Below are positions 1 through 5,668 of a DNA stretch of 5,668 nt, in pieces. The stretch comes from Candidatus Omnitrophota bacterium (lineage in GTDB: Bacteria > Ratteibacteria > UBA8468 > B48-G9 > JAFGKM01), in NCBI GenBank assembly GCA_023819365.1, contig JAMWBP010000056.1, positions 1 through 5,668 on the forward strand, given 5' to 3'. Below the pieces are notes generated by a model. It did no database searches, was not told the origin of the DNA, and worked only from the letters and a program-made list of their open reading frames with translations. The first letter of the stretch is position 1; every line of letters starts with the position of its first letter. The translations under genes and the position numbers were made by a program.

Positions 1-14
1 AGCAAAAAAGTTTT

Positions 15-1181
15 ATGCATACCTTAAACAATTTATTTCAAAGCATATTGCGAAAGATATTTTTATTTCTTGATATTCTTATCCCTAAAAATAAAAAATT
101 TCTTATTTTTACAACACGAGGGGGTGGATTATTTTACGATAATTCAAAATATCTGTTTTTAAGTTTCTTAAAACACTATAACACACAATTTAAAATTTTT
201 TGGTATTGCTCCAATAAGAATATATACAACTCACTGCTTACCAAAATAGATAGTGAAAACCTTTTGTATCAATATTCATTAAGAGGGATATGGACTATAT
301 TAAGAGCCAAAACAATTTTTTTTACCCATGGTATTATACGCGATTTTGATAAACTGTATAAGAAAAAACGATGTTTAATATTACTATGGCATGCTGTAAA
401 TTTTAAAAATAAGTCTCTTACAGATCCTCAAAAATCTTCTAAAGAAAAAAAATATTTACCTAAAAAATTTTCTACTTATACTTTTATAATAGCAAGTTCC
501 GAAAAAGATAAAGAAAATATATCTTTGTGTACGGGAATAGACCCTAAAAAAATCAAAATTGTCGGATTACCAAGACACGATTTCCTGTTTAATATTACTC
601 CTTCAACCAATAGAACAGATAGAAAAATTATTTATGCTCCTACATTTAGAAAAACAACAAAAACAATTTTTTTCCCTTTTCCTGATATAAATATCCCTTT
701 GCTTAAATCATTCCTTAAAGATTACAACATTAAAATTTATTTGAGGCCACACTATCATTATAACAAATACCCTTTTTATATTCCTGTGGATATTCTGCAA
801 CATATTTCAGAAAATATATCTTTTCTTGACTGGACAAAATATGAAGATACCACAGAGTTATTACCTGATATTGATATTCTTATAACCGACTACTCCTCTA
901 TATTTATTGATTTTCTAATCCTGGATAGACCAATTATATTTATCCCATATGATAGAGAAGATTATGAAAAAGAAAGAGGGCTGTTGTATAACTACGACGA
1001 AATTACTCCGGGACCAAAAATTAAAACACAAAAGGAATTTCTATACTGGTTGGAACAGTTTGTTAAAAATCCAGAATTGTTTAAAGATGAGCGCACTAAG
1101 ATAAAGGAAAATTTTTTTGCTTTTTATGATGGAAAATCTTACGAGAGAATATATACAGAATTAAAAAAACTTAACCTTTAG
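15..1181 (+). CDS. CDP-glycerol glycerophosphotransferase family protein (TagB/TagF-like)
   Basis: This 388-residue protein probably transfers a polyol-phosphate (glycerol-phosphate or a related unit) from a CDP-activated donor onto a surface glycan, acting at the inner face of the cytoplasmic membrane. Visible family marks are DNSKYLF near residues 42-48, the LWHAVNFK segment with His126 (family equivalent of the catalytic WHG region), YAPTFR at 207-212, RPHYHYN at 244-250, and the long signature TDYSSIFIDF at 291-300 followed by DRPIIFIPYD at 304-313. The C-terminal domain looks complete; the N-terminal part is short, as in single-domain TagB-like members rather than long TagF polymerases. 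The ATG at 15 is the first in the window, but the frame is open to the left edge and only 14 bases are visible upstream, with no clear ribosome site, so the true start could be earlier. Its GC is visibly lower than that of the other genes, which suggests transfer. The exact substrate cannot be told; the family call is firm. Confidence 0.88.
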   Translation: MHTLNNLFQSILRKIFLFLDILIPKNKKFLIFTTRGGGLFYDNSKYLFLSFLKHYNTQFKIFWYCSNKNIYNSLLTKIDSENLLYQYSLRGIWTILRAKTIFFTHGIIRDFDKLYKKKRCLILLWHAVNFKNKSLTDPQKSSKEKKYLPKKFSTYTFIIASSEKDKENISLCTGIDPKKIKIVGLPRHDFLFNITPSTNRTDRKIIYAPTFRKTTKTIFFPFPDINIPLLKSFLKDYNIKIYLRPHYHYNKYPFYIPVDILQHISENISFLDWTKYEDTTELLPDIDILITDYSSIFIDFLILDRPIIFIPYDREDYEKERGLLYNYDEITPGPKIKTQKEFLYWLEQFVKNPELFKDERTKIKENFFAFYDGKSYERIYTELKKLNL

Positions 1182-1208
1182 GTACTCTTGGGTAAGAGAT
1201 TATTTTTT
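1163..1208. terminator. candidate bidirectional terminator at convergent gene ends
   Basis: The two convergent genes end inside each other here. On the plus strand, CTTAACC (1170-1176) can pair with GGTAAG (1191-1196) with one bulged A. A run of seven A lies just left of the stem (1163-1169) and a T-rich tract just right of it (1200-1208). Read on the minus strand, the same stem is followed by seven T. A competing smaller hairpin is CTCTT (1185-1189), loop GGGT, AAGAG (1194-1198), also followed by the T-rich tract. The layout fits rho-independent termination in both directions, but the stems are short and AU-rich, so the call rests on layout more than on stability. Confidence 0.38.
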
Positions 1209-2316
1209 CATAGATAGAAATTAATTTTTCCCCAATTACATCATAGGAGTATTTATTTTTAGCGTCAAGGGAGATTTTTTGTCTATCATATCTATCTGAA
1301 TTATCCATCATATAGAGCATTGCCTTTGCAAGTTCCTCAGGATTATCCGGTTCTACAAGTATTCCATTGGTATCATTTATTATTTCAGGTACTCCCCCCA
1401 CCCTTGTAGCAACCACAGGTAATCCACAAGCTAATGCTTCTATCAAAACCACGCCGAATGTTTCATAATTACTTGGTAGTACAAAAAAGTCAGATGTTTG
1501 CATCATCTTTGCTATCTCTGGCTTCTGTTTCCCACCAAGGAAGTGTATAAACTCGTCCAGAGAAAAGTTGTGGACCATTTCTTTATATTCTCCCATCTTC
1601 CATCCTTCCCCTATTATATTAAGTGACCAGTCCTGACGGATACTATGAATAACTTTACAGGCATTAATAAGATTAGGAATATTTTTAGTAGGACGCATAG
1701 CAGCCACACATAAGATCTTTTTTATCCCTGATGTATTCCTCATTTCAGGGTTATAATAAAAATCGTCAGAAACAGCATTGGGAACTATCTTAAAGATTCC
1801 TTTAATACCATAAGAAAGAATATCCTCTTTTAATGAATTGCTTACAGGTAAAACCAGAGCAGCATTTTCCATCCCTACCTGTGCCCTCTTTATTCTCTTT
1901 TTATCTATTGTCTTCTGGGCAAAATGCGTAGAATGTTCAGTAAGGACATAGGGTATACCATATCTCTTTTTTATAATATATGCGGGGATACCTGTCCTAT
2001 ATTCATTGGCATGGACAATGTCAGGTTTAAATCCTTCAGATAAAAATTTTTCAAACCCAAGAACAACCCCATTTACATAAGAAGGATAGGGGGGGAAAAG
2101 AAAAAAAGGAATCTCTCTATATGTAAACCGTAAAATCCTTAAACCATCCTCAATAGAAAAAGAAAACCAGTATCTTTCCTTTTGCCATTTTCTCCTTTCC
2201 CCATAAATAACAGCAACTTCACAGAATTTTGAGACAGCAAGTGCATGTTCTTTTATAAATATCCCGCTGTAGTTCCCCCCTTCAGGAAACCACCTTGCTA
2301 TAAAAAGTACTTTCAT
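1171..2316 (-). CDS. glycosyltransferase family 4 (GT-B fold, group 1)
   Basis: This 381-residue cytosolic or membrane-associated enzyme should move a sugar from a nucleotide-sugar donor onto a glycan or lipid-linked acceptor, keeping the anomeric configuration. The N-terminal acceptor domain opens with MKVLFIARWFPEGG and has a Gly-rich loop (residues 13-18), then PDIVHANEY (98-106) and TEHSTHF (126-132). The linker has VPNAVSDDF (178-186). The C-terminal donor domain has RPTKN (208-212), IIGEGW (234-239), and the E-x7-E motif with Glu285 and Glu293 in YETFGVVLIEALACGLP, followed by GGVPEIINDTNGILVEP. Length and domain order are normal for the family. The ATG is preceded by only a weak purine-rich stretch; a 13-codon reading frame (2322-2363) stops 5 bases before it, so translational coupling is possible. 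It is the last gene of the minus-strand block. Donor and acceptor cannot be told from sequence. Its place after a GT9 gene suggests lipopolysaccharide core or another surface glycan. Confidence 0.93.
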   Translation of the reverse strand: MKVLFIARWFPEGGNYSGIFIKEHALAVSKFCEVAVIYGERRKWQKERYWFSFSIEDGLRILRFTYREIPFFLFPPYPSYVNGVVLGFEKFLSEGFKPDIVHANEYRTGIPAYIIKKRYGIPYVLTEHSTHFAQKTIDKKRIKRAQVGMENAALVLPVSNSLKEDILSYGIKGIFKIVPNAVSDDFYYNPEMRNTSGIKKILCVAAMRPTKNIPNLINACKVIHSIRQDWSLNIIGEGWKMGEYKEMVHNFSLDEFIHFLGGKQKPEIAKMMQTSDFFVLPSNYETFGVVLIEALACGLPVVATRVGGVPEIINDTNGILVEPDNPEELAKAMLYMMDNSDRYDRQKISLDAKNKYSYDVIGEKLISIYEKIISYPRVPKG

Positions 2317-2372
2317 TCTTATTATTTTCTCTTCAAAAATATCAAACGCATAACTTTAGTCATTTTTCTAAA

Positions 2373-2484
2373 TTAAATCTTCCTGCCTTTCAAGATTTCC
2401 TTCACGAAAGGATTTTTCTTCTTTAATAAGTTTGTTAAACTCTCCCTCTGTGTATCTACATCCATATCTAAATACTATATACAT
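2373..2484 (-). pseudogene. probable frameshifted remnant of a small nucleotidyltransferase-like gene
   Basis: In the gap between the GT9 and GT4 genes, two overlapping minus-strand frames both read like protein. One frame starts at an ATG one base after the GT9 stop (TAA-T-ATG) and gives MYIVFRYGCRYTEGEFNKLI then KEE. Removing one A from the A5 run at 2413-2417 joins it to the other frame, which continues NPFVKEILKGRKI and stops at 2373. The joined reading (36 residues) has the pattern Y-T-E-x-E-F-x4-I-K-E-x-N-P-F-V-K-E-I-L-K, which from memory resembles the C-terminal tail of small MNT-type nucleotidyltransferases. Without the repair, the first frame runs on as an intact 38-codon reading frame ending at 2368, so a real small protein is the alternative. 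No clear ribosome site is seen. The family link is an inference by eye. Confidence 0.3.
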
Positions 2485-2496
2485 ATTATATGTCAA
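2474..2496 (-). promoter_or_regulatory. possible weak promoter elements before the GT4 gene
   Basis: The minus strand at the end of the GT9 gene has a perfect -35-like TTGACA (2491-2496), directly followed by a perfect -10-like TATAAT (2485-2490) and then TATAGT (2474-2479). None of these pairs has the usual 16-18 base spacing: TTGACA abuts TATAAT, and it is 11 bases from TATAGT. Either -10-like box could work with a poor -35. If active, it would give the GT4 gene its own transcript with a leader of about 150 bases. The region is very AT-rich, so chance matches are likely. Confidence 0.18.
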
Positions 2497-3526
2497 ACAG
2501 GAGTGGCTGTTCTTTCTCATCAAGTAATAACATTGCTGCTTTTATAACTTCTTCCGAGGAAATCTGTTTCATACAGAGATAGTCCTTCCTGCATCTTCTC
2601 TTTTCATTGCAGGGGAAACAGGGTATATCACTGTGAATTATTATATTTTTTGTTCCAATAGGTCCATATCTGTATGGACTGGTAGGACCGAATATAGCAA
2701 CTGTAGGACAGTGTATAGCACTTGCAAGATGGAGTGTTTCAGTATCATTTGTAATCATAAGGGATGCCCTTCCCAAAAGGGCAGCAAGTTGTTTAAGTGT
2801 CGTCTTTCCTGAAAGGTTAAATACATTATCGCTTCCAATAAGTTCTTTTATCTTTTCTCCAATTTTTTCTTCGTAGTCAGCACCTACAATTATAATTTTA
2901 AGGGAGTCATACCTTTTAATAAGTGTTTTTCCTATCTCTGCGAACTTTTCTTCAGACAATCTCTTTTTTTCTCTGCCTCCAGGATTGAAAACAACTATTC
3001 TATCTACCGGTTTTATCCCAATTGTTTTCAAAAATATCTCTAAATCATTTCTATCTTTTTTAGACACAGGGAAATAAAGAGATATATTTCCCATAGCATT
3101 GCCAAAAAAGGGAACCAGAAAATTCAAATGTCGTTCTGCTTCATGGGTATATGTCTTTTCTGAAAAAAACTCTTTAAAAAAGAAAGTTAGACGGTATCTG
3201 CCTTTTATGAAAAAGGGAAGAATAGAGTTTTTAAAGGCAATTATAAGGTCATATCTTTCTGACCTGAGTTTATTGATTAATTTTATTATATTGATCAATC
3301 TATTTAATCTTTTCCCACCTTGGAATATATAATAATGAGAAAACCATGGATTCCCCTCAGCAAATTCAACTACCTGTCTTTCTACAACTATATCTATCTC
3401 AGCATCTTTAAATGTATCCCTTACCTTCTTAATTGAGGGACTTAGAAGAAGATTGTCACCTAAACATCCCGGGCATAAAAGAAGTATCTTTTTTATCTTA
3501 TACTTTGTAACATCTTTTGGACACAT
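2486..3526 (-). CDS. glycosyltransferase family 9 (heptosyltransferase-like)
   Basis: This 346-residue enzyme belongs to the ADP-heptose:LPS heptosyltransferase family (GT9, GT-B fold), which adds heptose or related sugars to the lipopolysaccharide inner core at the cytoplasmic face of the inner membrane. The N-terminal domain starts with KKILLLCPGCLGDNLLLSP (residues 12-30), the family's GD-loop. The C-terminal donor domain has NPGGREKKRLSEEKFAEIG (181-199), IIIVGADYE (211-219), NLSGKTTLKQLAALLGRA (237-254), TNDTETLHLASA (259-270) and FGPTSPYRYGP (279-289). It ends with a four-Cys cluster (Cys303, 306, 312, 318) common in a subset of the family. The usual ND(S/T)G-x-x-H motif reads NDTETLH, with Glu in place of Gly. 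The ATG at 3526 is supported by GAGG (3534-3537) seven bases upstream and an in-frame TGA just beyond. It lies 73 bases after hisF with no clear terminator between, so it is probably co-transcribed. The exact sugar is unknown; waaC/waaF identity is not assigned. Confidence 0.93.
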   Translation of the reverse strand: MCPKDVTKYKIKKILLLCPGCLGDNLLLSPSIKKVRDTFKDAEIDIVVERQVVEFAEGNPWFSHYYIFQGGKRLNRLINIIKLINKLRSERYDLIIAFKNSILPFFIKGRYRLTFFFKEFFSEKTYTHEAERHLNFLVPFFGNAMGNISLYFPVSKKDRNDLEIFLKTIGIKPVDRIVVFNPGGREKKRLSEEKFAEIGKTLIKRYDSLKIIIVGADYEEKIGEKIKELIGSDNVFNLSGKTTLKQLAALLGRASLMITNDTETLHLASAIHCPTVAIFGPTSPYRYGPIGTKNIIIHSDIPCFPCNEKRRCRKDYLCMKQISSEEVIKAAMLLLDEKEQPLLFDI

Positions 3527-3599
3527 CCCTCTGCCTCAAGGTTTTTCTCTTTCTTCTTACTACCAGAACCCTACGGAAGCAAAACCTATCCCTTAAGAA

Positions 3600-4355
3600 C
3601 TAACGGACTTCAATTCCCTTGTCTTTAAGGAACTCTTTTATCTGTCTTATAGTATATTTCCTAAAGTGAAGGAGAGAAGCAAGCAAAACAGCACTTGCCT
3701 TACCCTTGATTATAACATCTGACATATGTTCAAGAGTCCCAGCACCACCTGAAGCAATAACAGGAATACTGATACTTTCTGCCACTGCTTTAGTAAGTTC
3801 TATGTCATATCCTTTTTGTGTTCCATCCATATCTATACTGGTGAGCAAAACCTCCCCAGCACCTAAATCCTGAACCTTTTTTGCCCACTCAACTGCATCC
3901 AGTCCTGTAGGTGTTTTACCACTTTCTATATAGACCTCCCACCTTCCTTTCCCTGCTCTTTTGGCATCAATAGCAACTATAATACACTGACTACCAAATC
4001 TTTTTGCTCCTTCCTTTATAAGTTCTGGAGTTTTTACTGCAGATGTGTTTATAGATATTTTATCTGCCCCTGCTTTTAAAAGTTCTTCTATATTCTCTAC
4101 ATTTCTTATTCCACCACCAACTGTCATAGGTATAAAAACAACATCAGAGACATTTTTAACTACATCCACCATTGTCTTCCTTCCTTCTATCGTAGCACTA
4201 ATATCCAGAAAAACAATCTCATCTGCATTCTCTTTGCTATAAAAAGAAGCATGCTCTACGGGGTCTCCTGCCTCTCTTAAATTTTCAAAATGCACACCTT
4301 TAACTACCTTACCGTCTTTTACATCTAAACAGGGAATAATCCTTATCGCAGCCAT
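3600..4355 (-). CDS. hisF: imidazole glycerol phosphate synthase cyclase subunit HisF
   Basis: HisF is the cyclase half of imidazole glycerol phosphate synthase. It uses ammonia channelled from HisH to turn PRFAR into imidazole glycerol phosphate (histidine synthesis) and AICAR (returned to purine synthesis), in the cytosol. The 251-residue (beta/alpha)8 barrel is full length. Both catalytic acids are present: Asp11 in IPCLDVKDG and Asp130 in VAIDAKR. The two phosphate sites are visible as GGGIRN (80-85) with INTSAV (102-107), and as ASGGAGT (201-207) with the LLASLLHF segment. The ammonia-gate residues known from Thermotoga maritima HisF also line up: Arg5, Glu46, Lys99 and Glu168 (167 in that protein), with Asp98 at the HisH interface. 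It starts inside the end of hisH (13-base overlap), as expected for a tight 1:1 complex. Full active-site conservation favours histidine synthesis over the HisF-like proteins used for amidino sugars in some O-antigen loci, although that cannot be excluded. Confidence 0.97.
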   Translation of the reverse strand: MAAIRIIPCLDVKDGKVVKGVHFENLREAGDPVEHASFYSKENADEIVFLDISATIEGRKTMVDVVKNVSDVVFIPMTVGGGIRNVENIEELLKAGADKISINTSAVKTPELIKEGAKRFGSQCIIVAIDAKRAGKGRWEVYIESGKTPTGLDAVEWAKKVQDLGAGEVLLTSIDMDGTQKGYDIELTKAVAESISIPVIASGGAGTLEHMSDVIIKGKASAVLLASLLHFRKYTIRQIKEFLKDKGIEVR

Positions 4356-4963
4356 TTTCCCTCCAGAAAATTTTTTAAAAACTTTATACCATTATCTCCA
4401 CTTTTTTCAGGATGAAACTGGACACCCACTATATTATCTTTTTTTATAAATGATGCAAATTCTATACCGTAATTTGTTCTGCCTGCAACAATAGAACTGT
4501 CATCAGGTTCTACATAATATGAATGGGCAAAGTAGAAGTATTGATTATCACCTATATTGAAAAAAAGAGTGTCTTCTGAATCTAAAAGTTTCACTCTGTT
4601 CCATCCCATATGTGGGACCTTCATCTCATTATTTTTTACCCTGAATTTTCTAACCTTTCCCTTCATAATTCCAAGCCCTTTACAATCCCCTTCCTCACTA
4701 TAAGAAAAAAGCATCTGCAATCCCAAACATATTCCAAGAAATGGCTTACCATTATTTATCTCTTCTATTAAAGGTTTTATTATACCCTTTAGAGAAAGGA
4801 CTTTCATCCCATCATCAAAAGCACCAACCCCGGGAAGGATAATTATCTTCGCTTTTTTAAAGAGATGCCACCCTTCTATAAGAAAAACTTTTTTCCCGCA
4901 GGCAATTATTGATGAACATACACTGCGTATATTACCTGCCCCATAGTTTATTATCCCAACCAT
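4343..4963 (-). CDS. hisH: imidazole glycerol phosphate synthase glutaminase subunit HisH
   Basis: HisH is the class I glutamine amidotransferase partner of HisF; it hydrolyses glutamine and passes ammonia through the HisF barrel. The 206-residue protein is full length. It opens with [15 protein letters not shown] (family NYGxGNxxSV), then has the oxyanion-region motif PGVGAF (44-49), the nucleophile Cys79 in [10 protein letters not shown], and the His184/Glu186 pair in QFHPEKS. The segment VPHMGWN (116-122) and FYFAHSYYV (143-151) are also typical. The ATG at 4963 lies 5 bases after the carB stop (TAG, AATAA, ATG) with only a weak AGAGA upstream, so translation is probably coupled to carB. 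The last codons overlap hisF. Nothing is missing or unusual in the catalytic triad. Confidence 0.97.
   Translation of the reverse strand: MVGIINYGAGNIRSVCSSIIACGKKVFLIEGWHLFKKAKIIILPGVGAFDDGMKVLSLKGIIKPLIEEINNGKPFLGICLGLQMLFSYSEEGDCKGLGIMKGKVRKFRVKNNEMKVPHMGWNRVKLLDSEDTLFFNIGDNQYFYFAHSYYVEPDDSSIVAGRTNYGIEFASFIKKDNIVGVQFHPEKSGDNGIKFLKNFLEGKWLR
4359..4364 (-). promoter_or_regulatory. hisF ribosome binding site within the hisH 3' end
   Basis: On the minus strand a strong GGAGGG lies three bases before the hisF ATG and inside the last codons of hisH (Leu-Glu-Gly-Lys). It fixes the hisF start despite the overlap. The spacing is tighter than usual, which fits re-initiation by ribosomes finishing hisH and would keep the two subunits balanced. 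Confidence 0.6.
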
Positions 4964-4968
4964 TTATT

Positions 4969-5668
4969 CTATATATCTCTATGGTATTCCTGAATACTTC
5001 TCACAGTTATCTCATTTCCCTTCAATTTTTTTATAGCTACAAGGGTGGCTTTTGCACCTGGGATTGTAGTTATAAGTGGGATATTTCTACTCACTGCTAT
5101 GCTTCTTATGGAAGTAATATCTCTCTTTGGCTTCTTTCCGGAAGGGGTATTAATAATAAGTGATATCTGGTTGTTTTTTATATAATCAAGTACATTGGGA
5201 CGTTCTGCTTCATAAATTTTGGGGACTATTGTCGTCTCTATACCATTTTCTATAAGAAGTTTTCCTGTTCCCTTACTTGCCATAATTTTAAATCCCAGTT
5301 CTTGAAATCCTTTTGCAATCGGTATAATTGCCTCTTTATCTCTGTCTCTGACACTTATAAATACAGTACCTGAAAGGGGAAGTTTTTGTCCAGCGGCTAT
5401 CTGACTCTTTGCATATGCCATCTCAAATGTCTTATCTATACCGATAACCTCTCCTGTTGACTTCATCTCAGGACCTAAGACAGCATCAACACCTGGAAAT
5501 CTTATAAAAGGAAATACGGATTCCTTTACTCCAAAATAGTCCACATAAACTTCTTTAACAAAGCCCAATTCTTTCAGTGTCTTACCAATCATTATTTTTG
5601 TTGCAAGTTTTGCAAGCGGCACACCTATTACTTTACTTACAAAAGGAACTGTTCTGGAGGCACGGGGG
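4969..5668 (-). CDS. carB: carbamoyl-phosphate synthase large subunit, C-terminal part (partial)
   Basis: CarB makes carbamoyl phosphate from bicarbonate, ATP and ammonia supplied by CarA, feeding pyrimidine and arginine synthesis. Only the last 232 residues are visible; the frame is open through the right edge (codon start 5667). The GTG at 5622 is internal, because the reading before it, PRASRTVPFVSKVIG, continues the family sequence NPRASRTVPF. First comes the end of the second ATP-grasp unit, with GVPLAKLATKIM and FPGVDAVLGPEMKSTGEV (about visible residues 57-74). Then comes the MGS-like allosteric domain (about 99-232), with SVRDRDKE, the phosphate-binding SKGTG, Lys150 in IVPKIYE, and INTPSG. 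Several positions match those that bind UMP/IMP in the E. coli enzyme, so nucleotide regulation is plausible. The C-terminus is complete and ends 5 bases before hisH. A roughly 1070-residue full protein would be expected, with most of it outside the window. Confidence 0.96.
   Translation of the reverse strand, partial: PRASRTVPFVSKVIGVPLAKLATKIMIGKTLKELGFVKEVYVDYFGVKESVFPFIRFPGVDAVLGPEMKSTGEVIGIDKTFEMAYAKSQIAAGQKLPLSGTVFISVRDRDKEAIIPIAKGFQELGFKIMASKGTGKLLIENGIETTIVPKIYEAERPNVLDYIKNNQISLIINTPSGKKPKRDITSIRSIAVSRNIPLITTIPGAKATLVAIKKLKGNEITVRSIQEYHRDI

Noticed and set aside
2485..2496. TTGACA plus TATAAT as a consensus promoter
   Set aside because: The two boxes abut with no spacer, so they cannot act together as a sigma-70 promoter; only a weak candidate is kept.
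3099..3332. Plus-strand open frame of 77 codons
   Set aside because: It lies fully inside the GT9 gene on the opposite strand, has no family resemblance, and is explained as a shadow of that gene.
3527..3599. Possible terminator or small gene between hisF and the GT9 gene
   Set aside because: No inverted repeat with a T-tract is visible, and open frames there lack a start and resemblance to known proteins; only the GT9 ribosome site is supported.
4045..4242. Plus-strand open frame of 65 codons
   Set aside because: It is antisense to well-conserved hisF sequence and has a low-complexity Ser/Thr/Ile composition typical of shadow frames.
4909..5163. Plus-strand open frame of 84 codons
   Set aside because: It is antisense to the hisH start and carB end, both firmly identified, and shows no motif of its own.
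4969..5622. GTG at 5622 as the start of a separate 217-residue MGS-domain protein
   Set aside because: The frame continues upstream to the window edge with clear CarB sequence (PRASRTVPF), so this GTG is an internal valine codon.

Overview
The window comes from an AT-rich bacterial genome and holds six genes in two converging blocks. A heptosyltransferase-type (GT9) enzyme suggests a cell with a lipopolysaccharide-like outer surface. The proteins are rich in Lys, Glu and Ile, and Arg is often coded by AGA/AGG. The species cannot be named from this alone.

Most of the window (about 1171 to the right edge) is one block read right to left on the minus strand. In transcription order it holds the 3' end of carB (large subunit of carbamoyl-phosphate synthase), hisH and hisF (the two subunits of imidazole glycerol phosphate synthase), a GT9 glycosyltransferase, a 169-base gap with a probable broken gene remnant, and a GT4 glycosyltransferase. 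carB and hisH are 5 bases apart, hisH and hisF overlap by 13 bases, and hisF and the GT9 gene are 73 bases apart. No convincing terminator lies between them, so one transcript may carry nucleotide/arginine, histidine and envelope-sugar functions. The gap before the GT4 gene could hold a secondary promoter.

The left block (15-1181) is a single plus-strand gene for a CDP-glycerol glycerophosphotransferase-family protein. It is clearly more AT-rich than the rest, and its stop overlaps the GT4 stop by 11 bases. A hairpin flanked by an A-tract and a T-tract sits over this junction and could terminate transcription both ways. The left gene, the GT4 and the GT9 together look like the edge of a surface-polysaccharide locus next to housekeeping genes.

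I see no CRISPR array, tRNA, rRNA, insertion sequence or clearly new system. The points most worth a second look are the frameshifted remnant at 2373-2484, the composition break at the convergent junction, and the altered substrate motif in the GT9 enzyme.
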